Part shown: positions 8,572 to 17,029 of the stretch, one piece after another
Layout of the letters: each line of letters opens with the position of its first letter
How positions within the stretch are numbered: position 1 is the stretch's first letter
Assembly (NCBI GenBank): GCA_902589725.1
Contig: CACITU010000007.1
Span: 1-64,000 of the forward strand
From: an uncultured Pelagibacteraceae bacterium
GTDB lineage: Bacteria; Pseudomonadota; Alphaproteobacteria; Pelagibacterales; Pelagibacteraceae
Length of the DNA: 64,000 bases
Direction of reading: 5' to 3'
Program-made: the position numbers and the translations under genes
The notes under the pieces: model-generated
Databases searched by the model: none
Told to the model about the DNA's origin: nothing
What the model saw: only the letters and a program-made list of their open reading frames with translations

Positions 8572-9854
8572 TAATTACTCAGTAAGTTTGGAAGAAACAT
8601 TGTTAGTTCTGGAACAATAAGAATAAAAAATAAAAGTAAAAACAATCCAATTAAATAAGGAATTAAAGCAATAGCAACCTTTTCAAGACGCACTTGCGCT
8701 ATTGTTGCAGAGGTAAAGTAGGCAACACCAACAGGTGGAGTTACTGATCCTATCAAAAATCCTACTATTACAACCATAGCTGCTTGTACCTCAGGGAAGC
8801 CTGCTTGAGACATAACATTTACAAGCACTGGACCAACAATAATAATGTTAACTGCTGAGTCCATTACAGTTCCAAGAAGAAAAATAAATAATATTAAAGC
8901 TAAAATAAATAATATAGGTGAATCTGCTAAGCCTAAAAGCCAAGCTTCAAGATCACCAATTGCTCCAAGAGAAGTAAGTAACCAACTAAAAGGTCCTGAG
9001 GCAGCTATTATAATAAAAACCATTGCTGAATTACGGAATGCTCGTCGAAAAGCTCCTGTACAATCTTTCCATTTAATAGTTCGATAAACAAATACACCTG
9101 TAAACAATGCAACCAAAGCAGTGATGGCTCCTGCTTCAACAACAGATGCGACACCTCCCATTACTGAACCCACTAAAACTAAAGGTATTAAAAGAGCGAA
9201 TGAAGAACGATATAATTCTTTACCAGCTCGACGTACTGAAAATGGTTCATCGCTCCGCTCGAAGTTATATTTAACTGCAAAGTAATGGTTGATTACCATT
9301 ATCACAACACCAATCAAAATCCCTGGTATAATTCCAGCTGCAAATAATGCTGCAATCGAAATCTCAGTTGCATTAGCAAGAACAATCATCATGATGCTAG
9401 GTGGAATAATTCCTCCTATAGTGGAACTTACTCCTGTAACAGCAGCTGAAAATGCAGCGGGATAACCTGCTTTCTTCATTGCTGGTAAAACTAATGCTCC
9501 AACTGTTGCGGTATCTGCTACAACAGATCCATTCATACCAGCAAAAAACATACTTACCAAAACATTAACTTGGGCTAACCCTCCTCGTATACGTCCAATT
9601 AATGCCCTACTCAAAGCAACTAAACGGTCAGTGATTGTTGCACTTGTCATCAACTCACCTGTTAACATAAAGAATGCAATAGCAGTCAATGGCACCGAGT
9701 CTATGGCTGTAAACATCTGACTAGGAATTAAAACAAGAGGAACAGCATCTGTTAATAGAATATAAACAAATGGTATCAGTATTAATATAAAACCAATAGG
9801 AGCTCCTAATAAAATTAGAAAAAGGAGTACTACGAGTAAAATAATACTTTCCAT
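8571..9854 (-). CDS. dctM: TRAP transporter large membrane subunit
   Basis: A 427-residue, very hydrophobic protein of the DctM family with about 12 membrane segments. Typical family motifs are LLGAPIGFILIL near the N-terminus, MFFAGMNGSVVADTATVGAL, and GFLIGSVTPPVGVAYF near the C-terminus. It is the ion-coupled channel of the TRAP system. It lies 90 bases downstream of dctP, behind a 17-bp RNA hairpin, and shares one base with dctQ. Confidence 0.93.
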   Translation of the reverse strand: MESIILLVVLLFLILLGAPIGFILILIPFVYILLTDAVPLVLIPSQMFTAIDSVPLTAIAFFMLTGELMTSATITDRLVALSRALIGRIRGGLAQVNVLVSMFFAGMNGSVVADTATVGALVLPAMKKAGYPAAFSAAVTGVSSTIGGIIPPSIMMIVLANATEISIAALFAAGIIPGILIGVVIMVINHYFAVKYNFERSDEPFSVRRAGKELYRSSFALLIPLVLVGSVMGGVASVVEAGAITALVALFTGVFVYRTIKWKDCTGAFRRAFRNSAMVFIIIAASGPFSWLLTSLGAIGDLEAWLLGLADSPILFILALILFIFLLGTVMDSAVNIIIVGPVLVNVMSQAGFPEVQAAMVVIVGFLIGSVTPPVGVAYFTSATIAQVRLEKVAIALIPYLIGLFLLLFFILIVPELTMFLPNLLSN

Positions 9855-9886
9855 AAATATTTATAAGTTATGATTTTTTTTTGGTA

Positions 9887-9923
9887 AAGACCATCTAATT
9901 CTAAAATAGAACTAAATGGTCTT
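9887..9923 (-). other. RNA hairpin between dctP and dctM
   Basis: On the minus-strand transcript two 17-base arms pair completely across a 3-base loop, using two G-U wobbles. On the plus strand those two positions would be A-C mismatches, so pairing holds only in the transcribed direction. No U-tract follows. It is therefore more likely a 3'-end stabiliser or processing element for dctP mRNA than a classic terminator. Confidence 0.7.
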
Positions 9924-9944
9924 CACAAAGTTTTCTTTGAAGAT

Positions 9945-10985
9945 TTATAAAGCTCCAGCTGCTTCTAACTGAGCTACAAATCCATCCATACCTTGTTCAA
10001 GAAGTACTCTTTTAGCTACTTCTGGTTCAAAAGTACCCTTAGCGTCTAACCAAGCACCGATTGCACCTGCTCTCCACTTAGTCATTTCCGCTTCTGTTGG
10101 AACATACCACTCTTTAGCAGACGCTTTAATTGCATCTTCACCATTTTTAATCCAAGCGTTATCCAACTCGTTTACTTTTTCTCCATAAGCATCAGCTGCT
10201 TCGTGTAACCATTTTCTTTGTTGGTCAGACAATGCATTGTACTGCTTAGCATCCATCGCCAAAATATTTCCAGACCACATTCCTCCGATCTCAGTGAAAT
10301 ATTTTGCAACTTCATGAAGTTTAGCTACATGCTGCCATGGACTAGCAACATACTGACCTTCAACTACACCTGATTGTAGACCTTGATATAATTGACTCCA
10401 GTCATAAGGTGTTGGTGTTGCACCCCAATTTTTAACTAGCATGAACTCAACTGGACTTTTAGTAGTTCTCCACTTAAGTCCTTTCATGTCATCTGGTTCA
10501 TGAACAGGTTTAGTTGCGTTTCCAAGCTGTCTAAATCCTCCACTTGAATATACTGATAGGCAAATGTGACCAGCATTCTCAAGAGCTAGTTTACACTGTC
10601 TTTCAGCTAACCATTCATCTGAAATTCTTTTAGCATCTTCCAATGATTTGAAAATAAAAGGCAAATCGAAAATTGCTAATTCAGGTCCAAAGTTACCGTA
10701 GTTTGCAGTAGAACTAGTCCACAAAGCTATAAGTCCTTGGTTTGCTTGTTCACCACATTTTTGCTCTGCGCATAAGCTTCTTTGATAGTGAGGTTCAATT
10801 TTCATTTTACCTCCAGATGCTTTCTCCATAGCTGGTATCAACGCCTGATCTATTGCGTCACCAATTGGCATACCCAATCTACCAGTAGTTCCAAGCTTAA
10901 GAGTTATTTCTGCATAAGCAGCTTGTGCAAAGAAAATAATCGCAACCACTTTGATAAGTGTCTTGCAAATTGTTTTTATAAACAT
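9945..10985 (-). CDS. dctP: TRAP transporter substrate-binding protein
   Basis: A 346-residue DctP-family protein with a signal peptide (MFIKTICKTLIKVVAIIFFA, cleavage near AYAEI). The mature N-terminus ITLKLGTTGRLGMPIGDA and the mid-protein DMKGLKWRTTKSPVEFM carry the family's conserved Arg region that contacts the ligand carboxylate. Two closely spaced Cys (CAEQKC) could form a disulfide in the periplasm. It is first in the operon P-M-Q, with an RNA hairpin after it. The facing aldehyde dehydrogenase and epoxide hydrolase suggest an organic-acid or aldehyde-derived substrate, but this is a guess. Confidence 0.92.
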   Translation of the reverse strand: MFIKTICKTLIKVVAIIFFAQAAYAEITLKLGTTGRLGMPIGDAIDQALIPAMEKASGGKMKIEPHYQRSLCAEQKCGEQANQGLIALWTSSTANYGNFGPELAIFDLPFIFKSLEDAKRISDEWLAERQCKLALENAGHICLSVYSSGGFRQLGNATKPVHEPDDMKGLKWRTTKSPVEFMLVKNWGATPTPYDWSQLYQGLQSGVVEGQYVASPWQHVAKLHEVAKYFTEIGGMWSGNILAMDAKQYNALSDQQRKWLHEAADAYGEKVNELDNAWIKNGEDAIKASAKEWYVPTEAEMTKWRAGAIGAWLDAKGTFEPEVAKRVLLEQGMDGFVAQLEAAGAL

Positions 10986-11208
10986 TTTATTTATCTCCTC
11001 TTAATTAGTTTAAGTATCAATTTAAATTAATTTAAGCCTAATTAAGTTTGCAACAGAAGTACACACAAAAAAAAACTTGGTTAATCAAAATGAGATTGCA
11101 ATCAAAAGTTGTATTAATAATTTGATAGTTAATCTATTTATTTTAGTCTCAAGGTGTCTTAGACTTAAATTTAAGAAATAAAATAAATACAATTTATAGG
11201 AAAAATTT
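10986..11208. promoter_or_regulatory. Divergent promoter region dctP / aldehyde dehydrogenase
   Basis: This 223-base AT-rich gap is the longest in the window and separates two divergent starts. dctP has a TCTCCTC complement (GAGGAGA on the minus strand) as ribosome-binding site. Apart from the dyad at 11145-11165 nothing stands out. Confidence 0.4.
11145..11165. promoter_or_regulatory. Imperfect dyad, candidate operator
   Basis: AGTCT-c-AAG-gtgt-CTT-AGACT is an inverted repeat with one unpaired base, 44 bases upstream of the aldehyde dehydrogenase ATG. A similar string (TCTAAGTGTCTAGA) lies near 18852-18865 in front of the symporter/phosphotransacetylase pair. The position suits a repressor or activator site; the regulator is unknown. 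Confidence 0.3.
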
Positions 11209-12696
11209 ATGAGTTCAGGTAATAAATACAAAGTAATAGCCAGTAAACTTAAATTTGAAGGAAGAGCATTTATTAACGGCAAATATGTAAATGCTATTGA
11301 TGGTAAAAAATTTGAAACAGTCAACCCCGCAACTGGTAAAAAACTTTGTGCTGTTGCAAAATGTAATCACAAAGATGTTAACTTAGCAGTTAAAGTCTCA
11401 AGAAAAGCTTTTAATAGTGGAGTATGGTCTAAAAGCCCGCCTGAGCATAGAAAAGAAGTTTTATTAAAATTTGCTGAATTACTTAGAAAACATGGTGAAG
11501 AAAATTCAGTTTTAGAAAGTGTTGATACAGGTAAACTTATAACAGATTGTATTAATGAAGTTGCAAATGATGCCCCAATGCACTTTCAGTGGTATGGAGA
11601 ATTAATTGATAAAGTATTTGGAAAGGTTGGTCCAACAGAACCATCTATTACTAGTTTAATTGTTAAAGAACCAATTGGAGTTGTTGCTGGAATTGTTCCT
11701 TGGAACTTTCCTTTAATGATGGCAGTGTGGAAAATGGCACCAGCTCTTGCAGCAGGTTGTTCAGTAATTATCAAACCAGCAGAGGACACACCTCTTACAG
11801 CAATTAGAGTTGCTCAAATTGGAAAAGAAGCTGGAATACCAGATGGAGTTTTGAACGTGCTTCCAGGTTATGGTGATGTTGGTGAGGCTTTGGGTCGACA
11901 TAAAGATGTTGATGCAGTTTCTTTTACCGGTTCAACTGAAGTAGGTGGTTATTTTTTAAAATACTCAAGTGAAAGTAATTTAAAACCTGTTGCATTAGAG
12001 ATGGGAGGAAAAAGTCCATTTATAGTTTTAGAGGATGCTAAAATCACTGATGATCTGATAGATAATGCTATGAATTCTGCATTTTGGAATGGTGGACAAA
12101 ACTGTTCCGCAAATATGAGACAGATAGTTCATAAAAAAGTTAAAGATGAGTTTTTAGATAAAATTATTAAAAAAGTTAAAAAATTAAAAGTTGGAGATCC
12201 ATTGGATACAAAATCAAACATGGGATCCATGATTTCAAAAGGACATTTACAAACTGTTGATGGATATATCCAAACTGGAATAAATGAAGGGGCAAAACTT
12301 TTATCTGGAGGTGTTTCAAGCAAAAGCCAAAAAGGTTTTTATGCGAAACCAACTTTGTTTGATGGATTAAAAGAAAATATGACCATCGCTCAGGAAGAAA
12401 TATTTGGACCAGTGCTCGGTGTTTTAACAGTTAAAAATGATGAAGAGGCATTAAAAGTTGCAAGTAATTCTAAATACGGATTGCATGCAAGTGTGTTTAC
12501 TCAAGACATAAATAGAGCATTTCACTTGGCTAAAAGCTTGCCTTGTGGAACTGTATCAGTGAATACTTTTTCTGAAGGTGATATTAAAACTCCTTTTGGA
12601 GGATACAAGCAATCAGGCTCTCTAAGTAGAGATCAAGGTACTGAAGCTTTAAATTCGTTTCTCCAAACAAAAACAATCTGGATAAGTCATAATTAA
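11209..12696 (+). CDS. NAD(P)-dependent aldehyde dehydrogenase
   Basis: A 495-residue ALDH-superfamily protein, the usual length. Catalytic residues are visible: Asn166 in VPWNFPL, Glu264 in ALEMGGKSP and nucleophile Cys299 in NGGQNCSAN. The coenzyme-binding segment is SFTGSTEVG and the C-terminal PFGGYKQSG is typical of the betaine-aldehyde / gamma-glutamyl-aminobutyraldehyde (PuuC-like) group. It oxidises an aldehyde to its acid in the cytoplasm. It is followed directly by the epoxide-hydrolase-like gene and faces the TRAP operon, suggesting a joint catabolic role. The substrate is not determinable here. Confidence 0.9.
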   Translation: MSSGNKYKVIASKLKFEGRAFINGKYVNAIDGKKFETVNPATGKKLCAVAKCNHKDVNLAVKVSRKAFNSGVWSKSPPEHRKEVLLKFAELLRKHGEENSVLESVDTGKLITDCINEVANDAPMHFQWYGELIDKVFGKVGPTEPSITSLIVKEPIGVVAGIVPWNFPLMMAVWKMAPALAAGCSVIIKPAEDTPLTAIRVAQIGKEAGIPDGVLNVLPGYGDVGEALGRHKDVDAVSFTGSTEVGGYFLKYSSESNLKPVALEMGGKSPFIVLEDAKITDDLIDNAMNSAFWNGGQNCSANMRQIVHKKVKDEFLDKIIKKVKKLKVGDPLDTKSNMGSMISKGHLQTVDGYIQTGINEGAKLLSGGVSSKSQKGFYAKPTLFDGLKENMTIAQEEIFGPVLGVLTVKNDEEALKVASNSKYGLHASVFTQDINRAFHLAKSLPCGTVSVNTFSEGDIKTPFGGYKQSGSLSRDQGTEALNSFLQTKTIWISHN

Positions 12697-12699
12697 TTG

Positions 12700-13854
12700 A
12701 TGATCAAACCATATAAGATTAGTGTGCCTAAAAGCACACTTAATAATATCTATAAAAAAGTAAGATTCTATCCATGGAAGACGATGCAAAATGTAAATGG
12801 ATGGGAATATGGAACTAATTATAATTTTTTAAAAAAAATATCTCAATATTGGGTTTCAAAATATAATTGGAAGAAATTTGAAAAAAAAATTAATTCTTTT
12901 AAAAACTATAAGACTAATGTTGATGGCATAAATATACATTTTATAAGAGAAAAAAGTAAAAACCCAAAATCAAGACCATTATTACTTTTACATGGATGGC
13001 CAGGTAGTATAATTGAATTTTTTGACATCATTCCAAGGCTTGCACATCCTGAAAATTTTGGAGGGAAAATTGAGGATGGTTTTGATGTAATTGTACCCTC
13101 TTTGCCTGGATTTGGCTTTTCAACACCAATTAAAAAAGCTTTAGGTCCTAGAAAGATTGGCAAAATACTTAATAAATTTATGGTCAAAAATCTAGGACAT
13201 AAAAATTACATAGTACAAGGTGGTGATTGGGGGGCAACTATTGCGGCTTGGATCGGTCTTGATAGTTCAAAATATTGTAAAGGAATTCATATTAATTGTT
13301 TACCTATTAGACATCCTAAAGGGCCAAGAAATATCAAAGAAAAAAAGTGGGAAAAAAAATTTAATTTTGATCAAATAATGCAGGAGGGATACAGAACTCA
13401 ACAAGCTACAAAACCTCAAACTTTATCTTATGCAATGATAGATAGTCCAGTGGGTACAGCAGCATGGATTTTAGAAAAATTTCATGGTTGGTCTGACTTA
13501 AAAAAGGGCGATATAGAAAAAACATTTTCTAAAGATGAATTAATATCAAATATAATGATATACATAATTACCAAAAGTTTTAATACTTCTGCTTGGATAT
13601 ATTTTGGAAGAAGAAAAGAAGGTGGTCGATCTTTCCCTAAAAATTTCAAAAAAATAAAAGTTCCTACTGCAATAGCGGAATTTCCAAAAGAAATGCTTGA
13701 ATGGCCTCCAAAATCGTATGTGAAAAGAATTTTTAATATTAAAAGGTGGAAAAAATTTCCTAAAGGTGGTCATTTTGCAGCTTTAGAAGTTCCAAATTTA
13801 CTAACAAATGACATTAAGAATTTTTTTAATAAAGATATAAAAATATTCAAATAA
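12700..13854 (+). CDS. Epoxide-hydrolase-like alpha/beta hydrolase
   Basis: This protein of about 384 residues has the N-terminal epoxide-hydrolase (EHN) region followed by an alpha/beta-hydrolase core. Visible motifs are the oxyanion-hole HGWPGS, VPSLPGFGFS, nucleophile elbow QGGDWGA (Asp176) and catalytic His in KGGHFAALE. An aspartate nucleophile marks epoxide hydrolases rather than esterases. The frame is also open from a TTG at 12697 immediately after the ALDH stop; the adjacent ATG at 12700 is taken as start. Diol products of such enzymes could feed further oxidation, but the true substrate is unknown. Confidence 0.85.
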   Translation: MIKPYKISVPKSTLNNIYKKVRFYPWKTMQNVNGWEYGTNYNFLKKISQYWVSKYNWKKFEKKINSFKNYKTNVDGINIHFIREKSKNPKSRPLLLLHGWPGSIIEFFDIIPRLAHPENFGGKIEDGFDVIVPSLPGFGFSTPIKKALGPRKIGKILNKFMVKNLGHKNYIVQGGDWGATIAAWIGLDSSKYCKGIHINCLPIRHPKGPRNIKEKKWEKKFNFDQIMQEGYRTQQATKPQTLSYAMIDSPVGTAAWILEKFHGWSDLKKGDIEKTFSKDELISNIMIYIITKSFNTSAWIYFGRRKEGGRSFPKNFKKIKVPTAIAEFPKEMLEWPPKSYVKRIFNIKRWKKFPKGGHFAALEVPNLLTNDIKNFFNKDIKIFK

Positions 13855-13906
13855 GTGAAAAGATTAGTAATAAAAAATAAAAATTAAGACAAATGATTTT
13901 CCATAA

Positions 13907-14014
13907 TCCACTTTATTTATAAAAAGAATTCTTAGTCCTTTATTTGAAGTAACATTAAGAAAAATAATTGATAAAAAAATTCCTAGAAGAAAAAAAGGTA
14001 AAATTATATTTTAG
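13907..14014 (+). pseudogene. Remnant C-terminus of a TauC/SsuC-type ABC permease
   Basis: The frame 13907-14014 encodes about 35 residues ending in PLFEVTLRKIIDKKIPRRKK and a short Lys-rich tail before TAG. It aligns without gaps to the last residues of the 641-residue permease at 6116-8041 (LLFDISLRKIIDKTIPWRGK). No start codon, ribosome-binding site or upstream permease sequence remains, and the end overlaps the 3' end of the opposite oxygenase gene. This looks like the decayed tail of a deleted or duplicated transporter gene. Confidence 0.65.
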
Positions 14015-14786
14015 CAACTTTAAAAGCGAATTTAGGGTTTGCTCTCATTTTAATAAATTTTTTTACATTTTTATCTTTCATTTGATTTTTTAAAGGTGAG
14101 TATAAAGCTTTGTATCGTCTTTCTATTTTAGGTTTTTTGTCGATTAGATAATAAACAGCCATACTTTTTCTAATCATACTTTTAACTTCGTTTACTCCAT
14201 GCCAGCTGTTTAAAGAAGTGTCAAATAAAACAGCCCTATTAAATTTTGGTTCAATTCTTTTTACTAACTTTCCAGGAAGATTTTTATTATTAGGATTTTT
14301 TTCATATAAACAAAGTTCACCTCCATTACTTGAATTCCATTTAGTGTTAAAAAAAATAATTAAATTAAATTTTCTCATTAAATTTAACTTTGGGTGAATT
14401 ATATAGTCTAAATGTGGATTTAATTTCCCTTTTTCGCCCATAATGTGGAAGCCACCTCCATTTAGTCCATAATCAGGATATAGATTTTTAAGTTTAATCT
14501 TTTTCTTAATGATGTTTAAAAAATCATGTGAGTTTAAAACTGATAATAATTGATATGCTTCAGGAGGAAACATATTCCAATTGTCAGTTGCCTTTTTAAT
14601 TTCACAATAATTTTTATAAGTCCATAATTTTTTATCACTATGTAATGGAAAATTTTTTTCAATTTTCTTTGCCAACTTAATATTTAAAAAGTTATCAATA
14701 ATTGTGAATGGGAAAGGTTTAATTAAATTAAATTTATTTAAAGCTTTTTTAAATTTTTCAATTTTAATAAAAGATTTTGTATTCAT
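14004..14786 (-). CDS. 2-oxoglutarate/Fe(II)-dependent oxygenase family protein
   Basis: A 260-residue protein with the facial-triad pattern of prolyl-4-hydroxylase-like oxygenases: HLD in NPHLDYI, a distal His in SWHGVNEV, and an Arg in IRKSMAVYYL that would bind 2-oxoglutarate. The segment GGELCLYEKN is also typical of this fold. Such enzymes hydroxylate small molecules, peptides or sugars. It diverges from a GT17 glycosyltransferase by 49 bases, and both are very Lys-rich and AT-rich, so a shared surface or sugar-modification role is possible. Its 3' end runs over a permease remnant on the other strand. Confidence 0.75.
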   Translation of the reverse strand: MNTKSFIKIEKFKKALNKFNLIKPFPFTIIDNFLNIKLAKKIEKNFPLHSDKKLWTYKNYCEIKKATDNWNMFPPEAYQLLSVLNSHDFLNIIKKKIKLKNLYPDYGLNGGGFHIMGEKGKLNPHLDYIIHPKLNLMRKFNLIIFFNTKWNSSNGGELCLYEKNPNNKNLPGKLVKRIEPKFNRAVLFDTSLNSWHGVNEVKSMIRKSMAVYYLIDKKPKIERRYKALYSPLKNQMKDKNVKKFIKMRANPKFAFKVAKI

Positions 14787-14835
14787 TAAATTTTAATATA
14801 TTAGTAGCTTATATTAAATAGAGATAATAAATCCA

Positions 14836-15732
14836 ATGAGAATATTTGACTGTACTACATTTTATAATGAAAATTTTATCTTAGATGTTAGATTTAATAT
14901 ATTAGATCCATATGTTGATAAATTTATTGTTTGTGAGTCTGGCTATTCTCATAGTGGAGAAAAGAAAAATTTTAATTTCGATATTAATAAATTTGAAAAA
15001 TTTAAAAATAAAATCATTTATTTGAAGATTGATAAAGAACCTGAGGGTTTAAAGTATTTTATTAAAAATGGAGAAAAAAGAGAAACTAAAGAAGATGCTA
15101 GAGTCAATGCTATTAAAAGAATTGCATTTCAAAGAAATTATATCCAAGAGGGAATAATTGATGCGTCTAAAGATGATTTAATTCTTTATAGTGATAACGA
15201 TGAAATTCCTAATTTAAAAAATTTCAAATTTGAAAATATTAATGATGAATTAATATATTTTAAGCAAAAACTTTATTATTATAAATTTAATTTGTTTTGT
15301 GACAGATATGACTGGTATGGCTCAAAAGGCTGTAAAAAGAAAAAACTATTAGATTTTGAATGGTTGAGAAATACTAAACCAAAAAAATATAAGCCTTTTA
15401 GATTAGATACTTTTTTTTCTAATACAAAATATATAAATGTTAAAATAATAAATGACGGTGGATGGCATTTTACTCAATTAAAAAATATAAAAGATCTTTA
15501 CGAAAAACTCACAAATTCAGAAGACCATCAAGAATTTAAAGATGCCAATCAAAGTATTAAAGAAATAGAAATTTTAATGAGAAAAAAAGTTATAAATTAT
15601 GATCATAAAGTTAAAAAAAATAACTATAAATTCTCTAACGAGTTTAAATTACAAACTGTGAGTCTAGATAATTTACCAGAATATATAAAAAATAATAAAG
15701 ACAAATTTAAAGACTGGATAGACATGTATTGA
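14836..15732 (+). CDS. Glycosyltransferase family 17 protein
   Basis: A 298-residue protein resembling GT17 (the family of beta-1,4-mannosyl-glycoprotein N-acetylglucosaminyltransferase). The start MRIFDCTTFYNENFILDVR, followed by VDKFIVCESGYSHSG and SDNDEIPN (a DxD-like metal motif), is characteristic, as is the GGWHFT block. Bacterial members are usually found in polysaccharide or glycan loci. No other glycan genes lie nearby. It is followed 4 bases later by the Ldh_2 gene, though functional linkage is doubtful. Confidence 0.78.
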   Translation: MRIFDCTTFYNENFILDVRFNILDPYVDKFIVCESGYSHSGEKKNFNFDINKFEKFKNKIIYLKIDKEPEGLKYFIKNGEKRETKEDARVNAIKRIAFQRNYIQEGIIDASKDDLILYSDNDEIPNLKNFKFENINDELIYFKQKLYYYKFNLFCDRYDWYGSKGCKKKKLLDFEWLRNTKPKKYKPFRLDTFFSNTKYINVKIINDGGWHFTQLKNIKDLYEKLTNSEDHQEFKDANQSIKEIEILMRKKVINYDHKVKKNNYKFSNEFKLQTVSLDNLPEYIKNNKDKFKDWIDMY

Positions 15733-15736
15733 AGGT

Positions 15737-16741
15737 ATGAGGAACAGGAAAATAAAAAATTTAATTACAAAAATATTCCAAAAATTTGGATTAAGCAAAG
15801 ATCATTCTAAAATATCTGCAAATGCTATAATAAATGCAGAGCTTGTTGGTGCTTATGGTCATGGTTTATCTAGACTTAAAATGTATTGTGATAGAATTTC
15901 TAAAAAAGTTATTAATCCAAGACCAAAAATTAAAATAAAGAAAATTTCACAATCGATCTCTCATATTGATGCAAATAACAGTATTGGATTTGTTGCAGCT
16001 GATTTAGCGATTAAAAAAGCAATTTTTCATGCTCAAAAAACGGGTTTAGGAATGGTAGCTGTTAAAAATAGTGGTCATTATGGTTTATCAGGTTACTACG
16101 CAGAACAAGCTGTAAGAAAAAATTTAATCACACTGATATTTACAAACGCTCCTCCAGCCGTTGCACCTTATGGTGCATTAAAAACTTTATTTGGTACAAA
16201 TCCAATTTGTTTTGGATGTCCAACGGGTTCCAAAATTCCATTTATTTTAGATACATCAATATCTATGATAAATAGAGGTAAAATCAGAGTTGCAGCCAGG
16301 AACAATAAATCCATACCTGCTGGTGTCGCTTTAGATAAATTTGGTAAACCAACAATTGATGCAAAAAAAGCACTAGCTGGAGTACAACTACCAATCGCAA
16401 GTTTTAGAGGTTCGGGACTTGCTTGGATGGTAGATATTTTGAGTGGAGTTTTAACTGGTGGTAATCACGCAGGTAGAGTTAAAGATCCATTTGATGACTT
16501 TTCTGGCCCACAAAATATTGGACATTTATTTATTACATTTAAAGCAGATTTATTTGAAAAAAATTATAACCAGAGAATTAAAGATAATATAAAAACAATA
16601 AAAAAACTTCCTAAAATAAAAGGTGTTAAAGAAATAATGTATCCAGGACAAAATAAATTCTTTAGGTATAAAAAAAATTTAAAAAAAGAAATTTCTATTC
16701 CAGATGTAATAAAGAAAGACCTGGAAACCTTAGTAGGTTAA
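15737..16741 (+). CDS. Ldh_2-family malate/L-lactate/sulfolactate-type dehydrogenase
   Basis: A 334-residue member of the Ldh_2 (malate/L-lactate/L-sulfolactate dehydrogenase) family, with the conserved GHGLSRLKMYC, NSGHYGLSGYYAEQA and PYGALKTLFGTNPICFG segments. It catalyses NAD(P)-linked oxidation of a 2-hydroxyacid. The ATG has a GAAGG ribosome-binding site 4 bases upstream. The family includes ComC, the (R)-sulfolactate dehydrogenase, which would link to the HpsN-like gene at 19912, but malate, lactate or ureidoglycolate are equally allowed by sequence. It overlaps the opposite small gene by 12 bases. Confidence 0.85.
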   Translation: MRNRKIKNLITKIFQKFGLSKDHSKISANAIINAELVGAYGHGLSRLKMYCDRISKKVINPRPKIKIKKISQSISHIDANNSIGFVAADLAIKKAIFHAQKTGLGMVAVKNSGHYGLSGYYAEQAVRKNLITLIFTNAPPAVAPYGALKTLFGTNPICFGCPTGSKIPFILDTSISMINRGKIRVAARNNKSIPAGVALDKFGKPTIDAKKALAGVQLPIASFRGSGLAWMVDILSGVLTGGNHAGRVKDPFDDFSGPQNIGHLFITFKADLFEKNYNQRIKDNIKTIKKLPKIKGVKEIMYPGQNKFFRYKKNLKKEISIPDVIKKDLETLVG

Positions 16742-16927
16742 AAAGGTAAGAGCACCAATAGAAACTACAACTGAAGATAAAATAATTGTTCTTTTAACTT
16801 TTTCCTTTTTTTTCTCAACTAAAAGTCTTTGCTTTAGAACATCCACATTCACTTTTTTTGAAGTTTCATTGATTTGAGAAGGGGTCTCTATAATCTTGGA
16901 TGTTCTATTAAAGCTTTCAGTACTCAT
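16730..16927 (-). CDS. Small single-pass membrane protein, unknown
   Basis: A 65-residue frame: a polar N-terminus, a Lys/Glu-rich central helix (LKQRLLVEKKKEKVKR), then one membrane segment (TIILSSVVVSIGALTFLTY) ending at the C-terminus, the layout of a tail-anchored protein. It fills the space between the Ldh_2 gene, which it overlaps by 12 bases, and the divergent regulator. No family is recognised. The clear hydrophobic segment and fit to the gap favour a real gene. Confidence 0.6.
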   Translation of the reverse strand: MSTESFNRTSKIIETPSQINETSKKVNVDVLKQRLLVEKKKEKVKRTIILSSVVVSIGALTFLTY

Positions 16928-16984
16928 AATAGTTAATAAACATAAATAAACTCAATTGAGAATAGAAGAATTGTCCAAAATGGG

Positions 16985-17013
16985 TTGACACTAATATTAC
17001 TTTTGTTCATATT
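16985..17013 (+). promoter_or_regulatory. Putative sigma-70 promoter of the winged-helix regulator
   Basis: TTGACA (16985-16990), a 17-base spacer and CATATT (17008-17013, 4 of 6 consensus) stand 16 bases before the ATG at 17030, leaving a very short leader. It is the best-spaced -35/-10 pair seen in the window. Confidence 0.5.
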
Positions 17014-17029
17014 GGGTTTTTTTTAAAAT

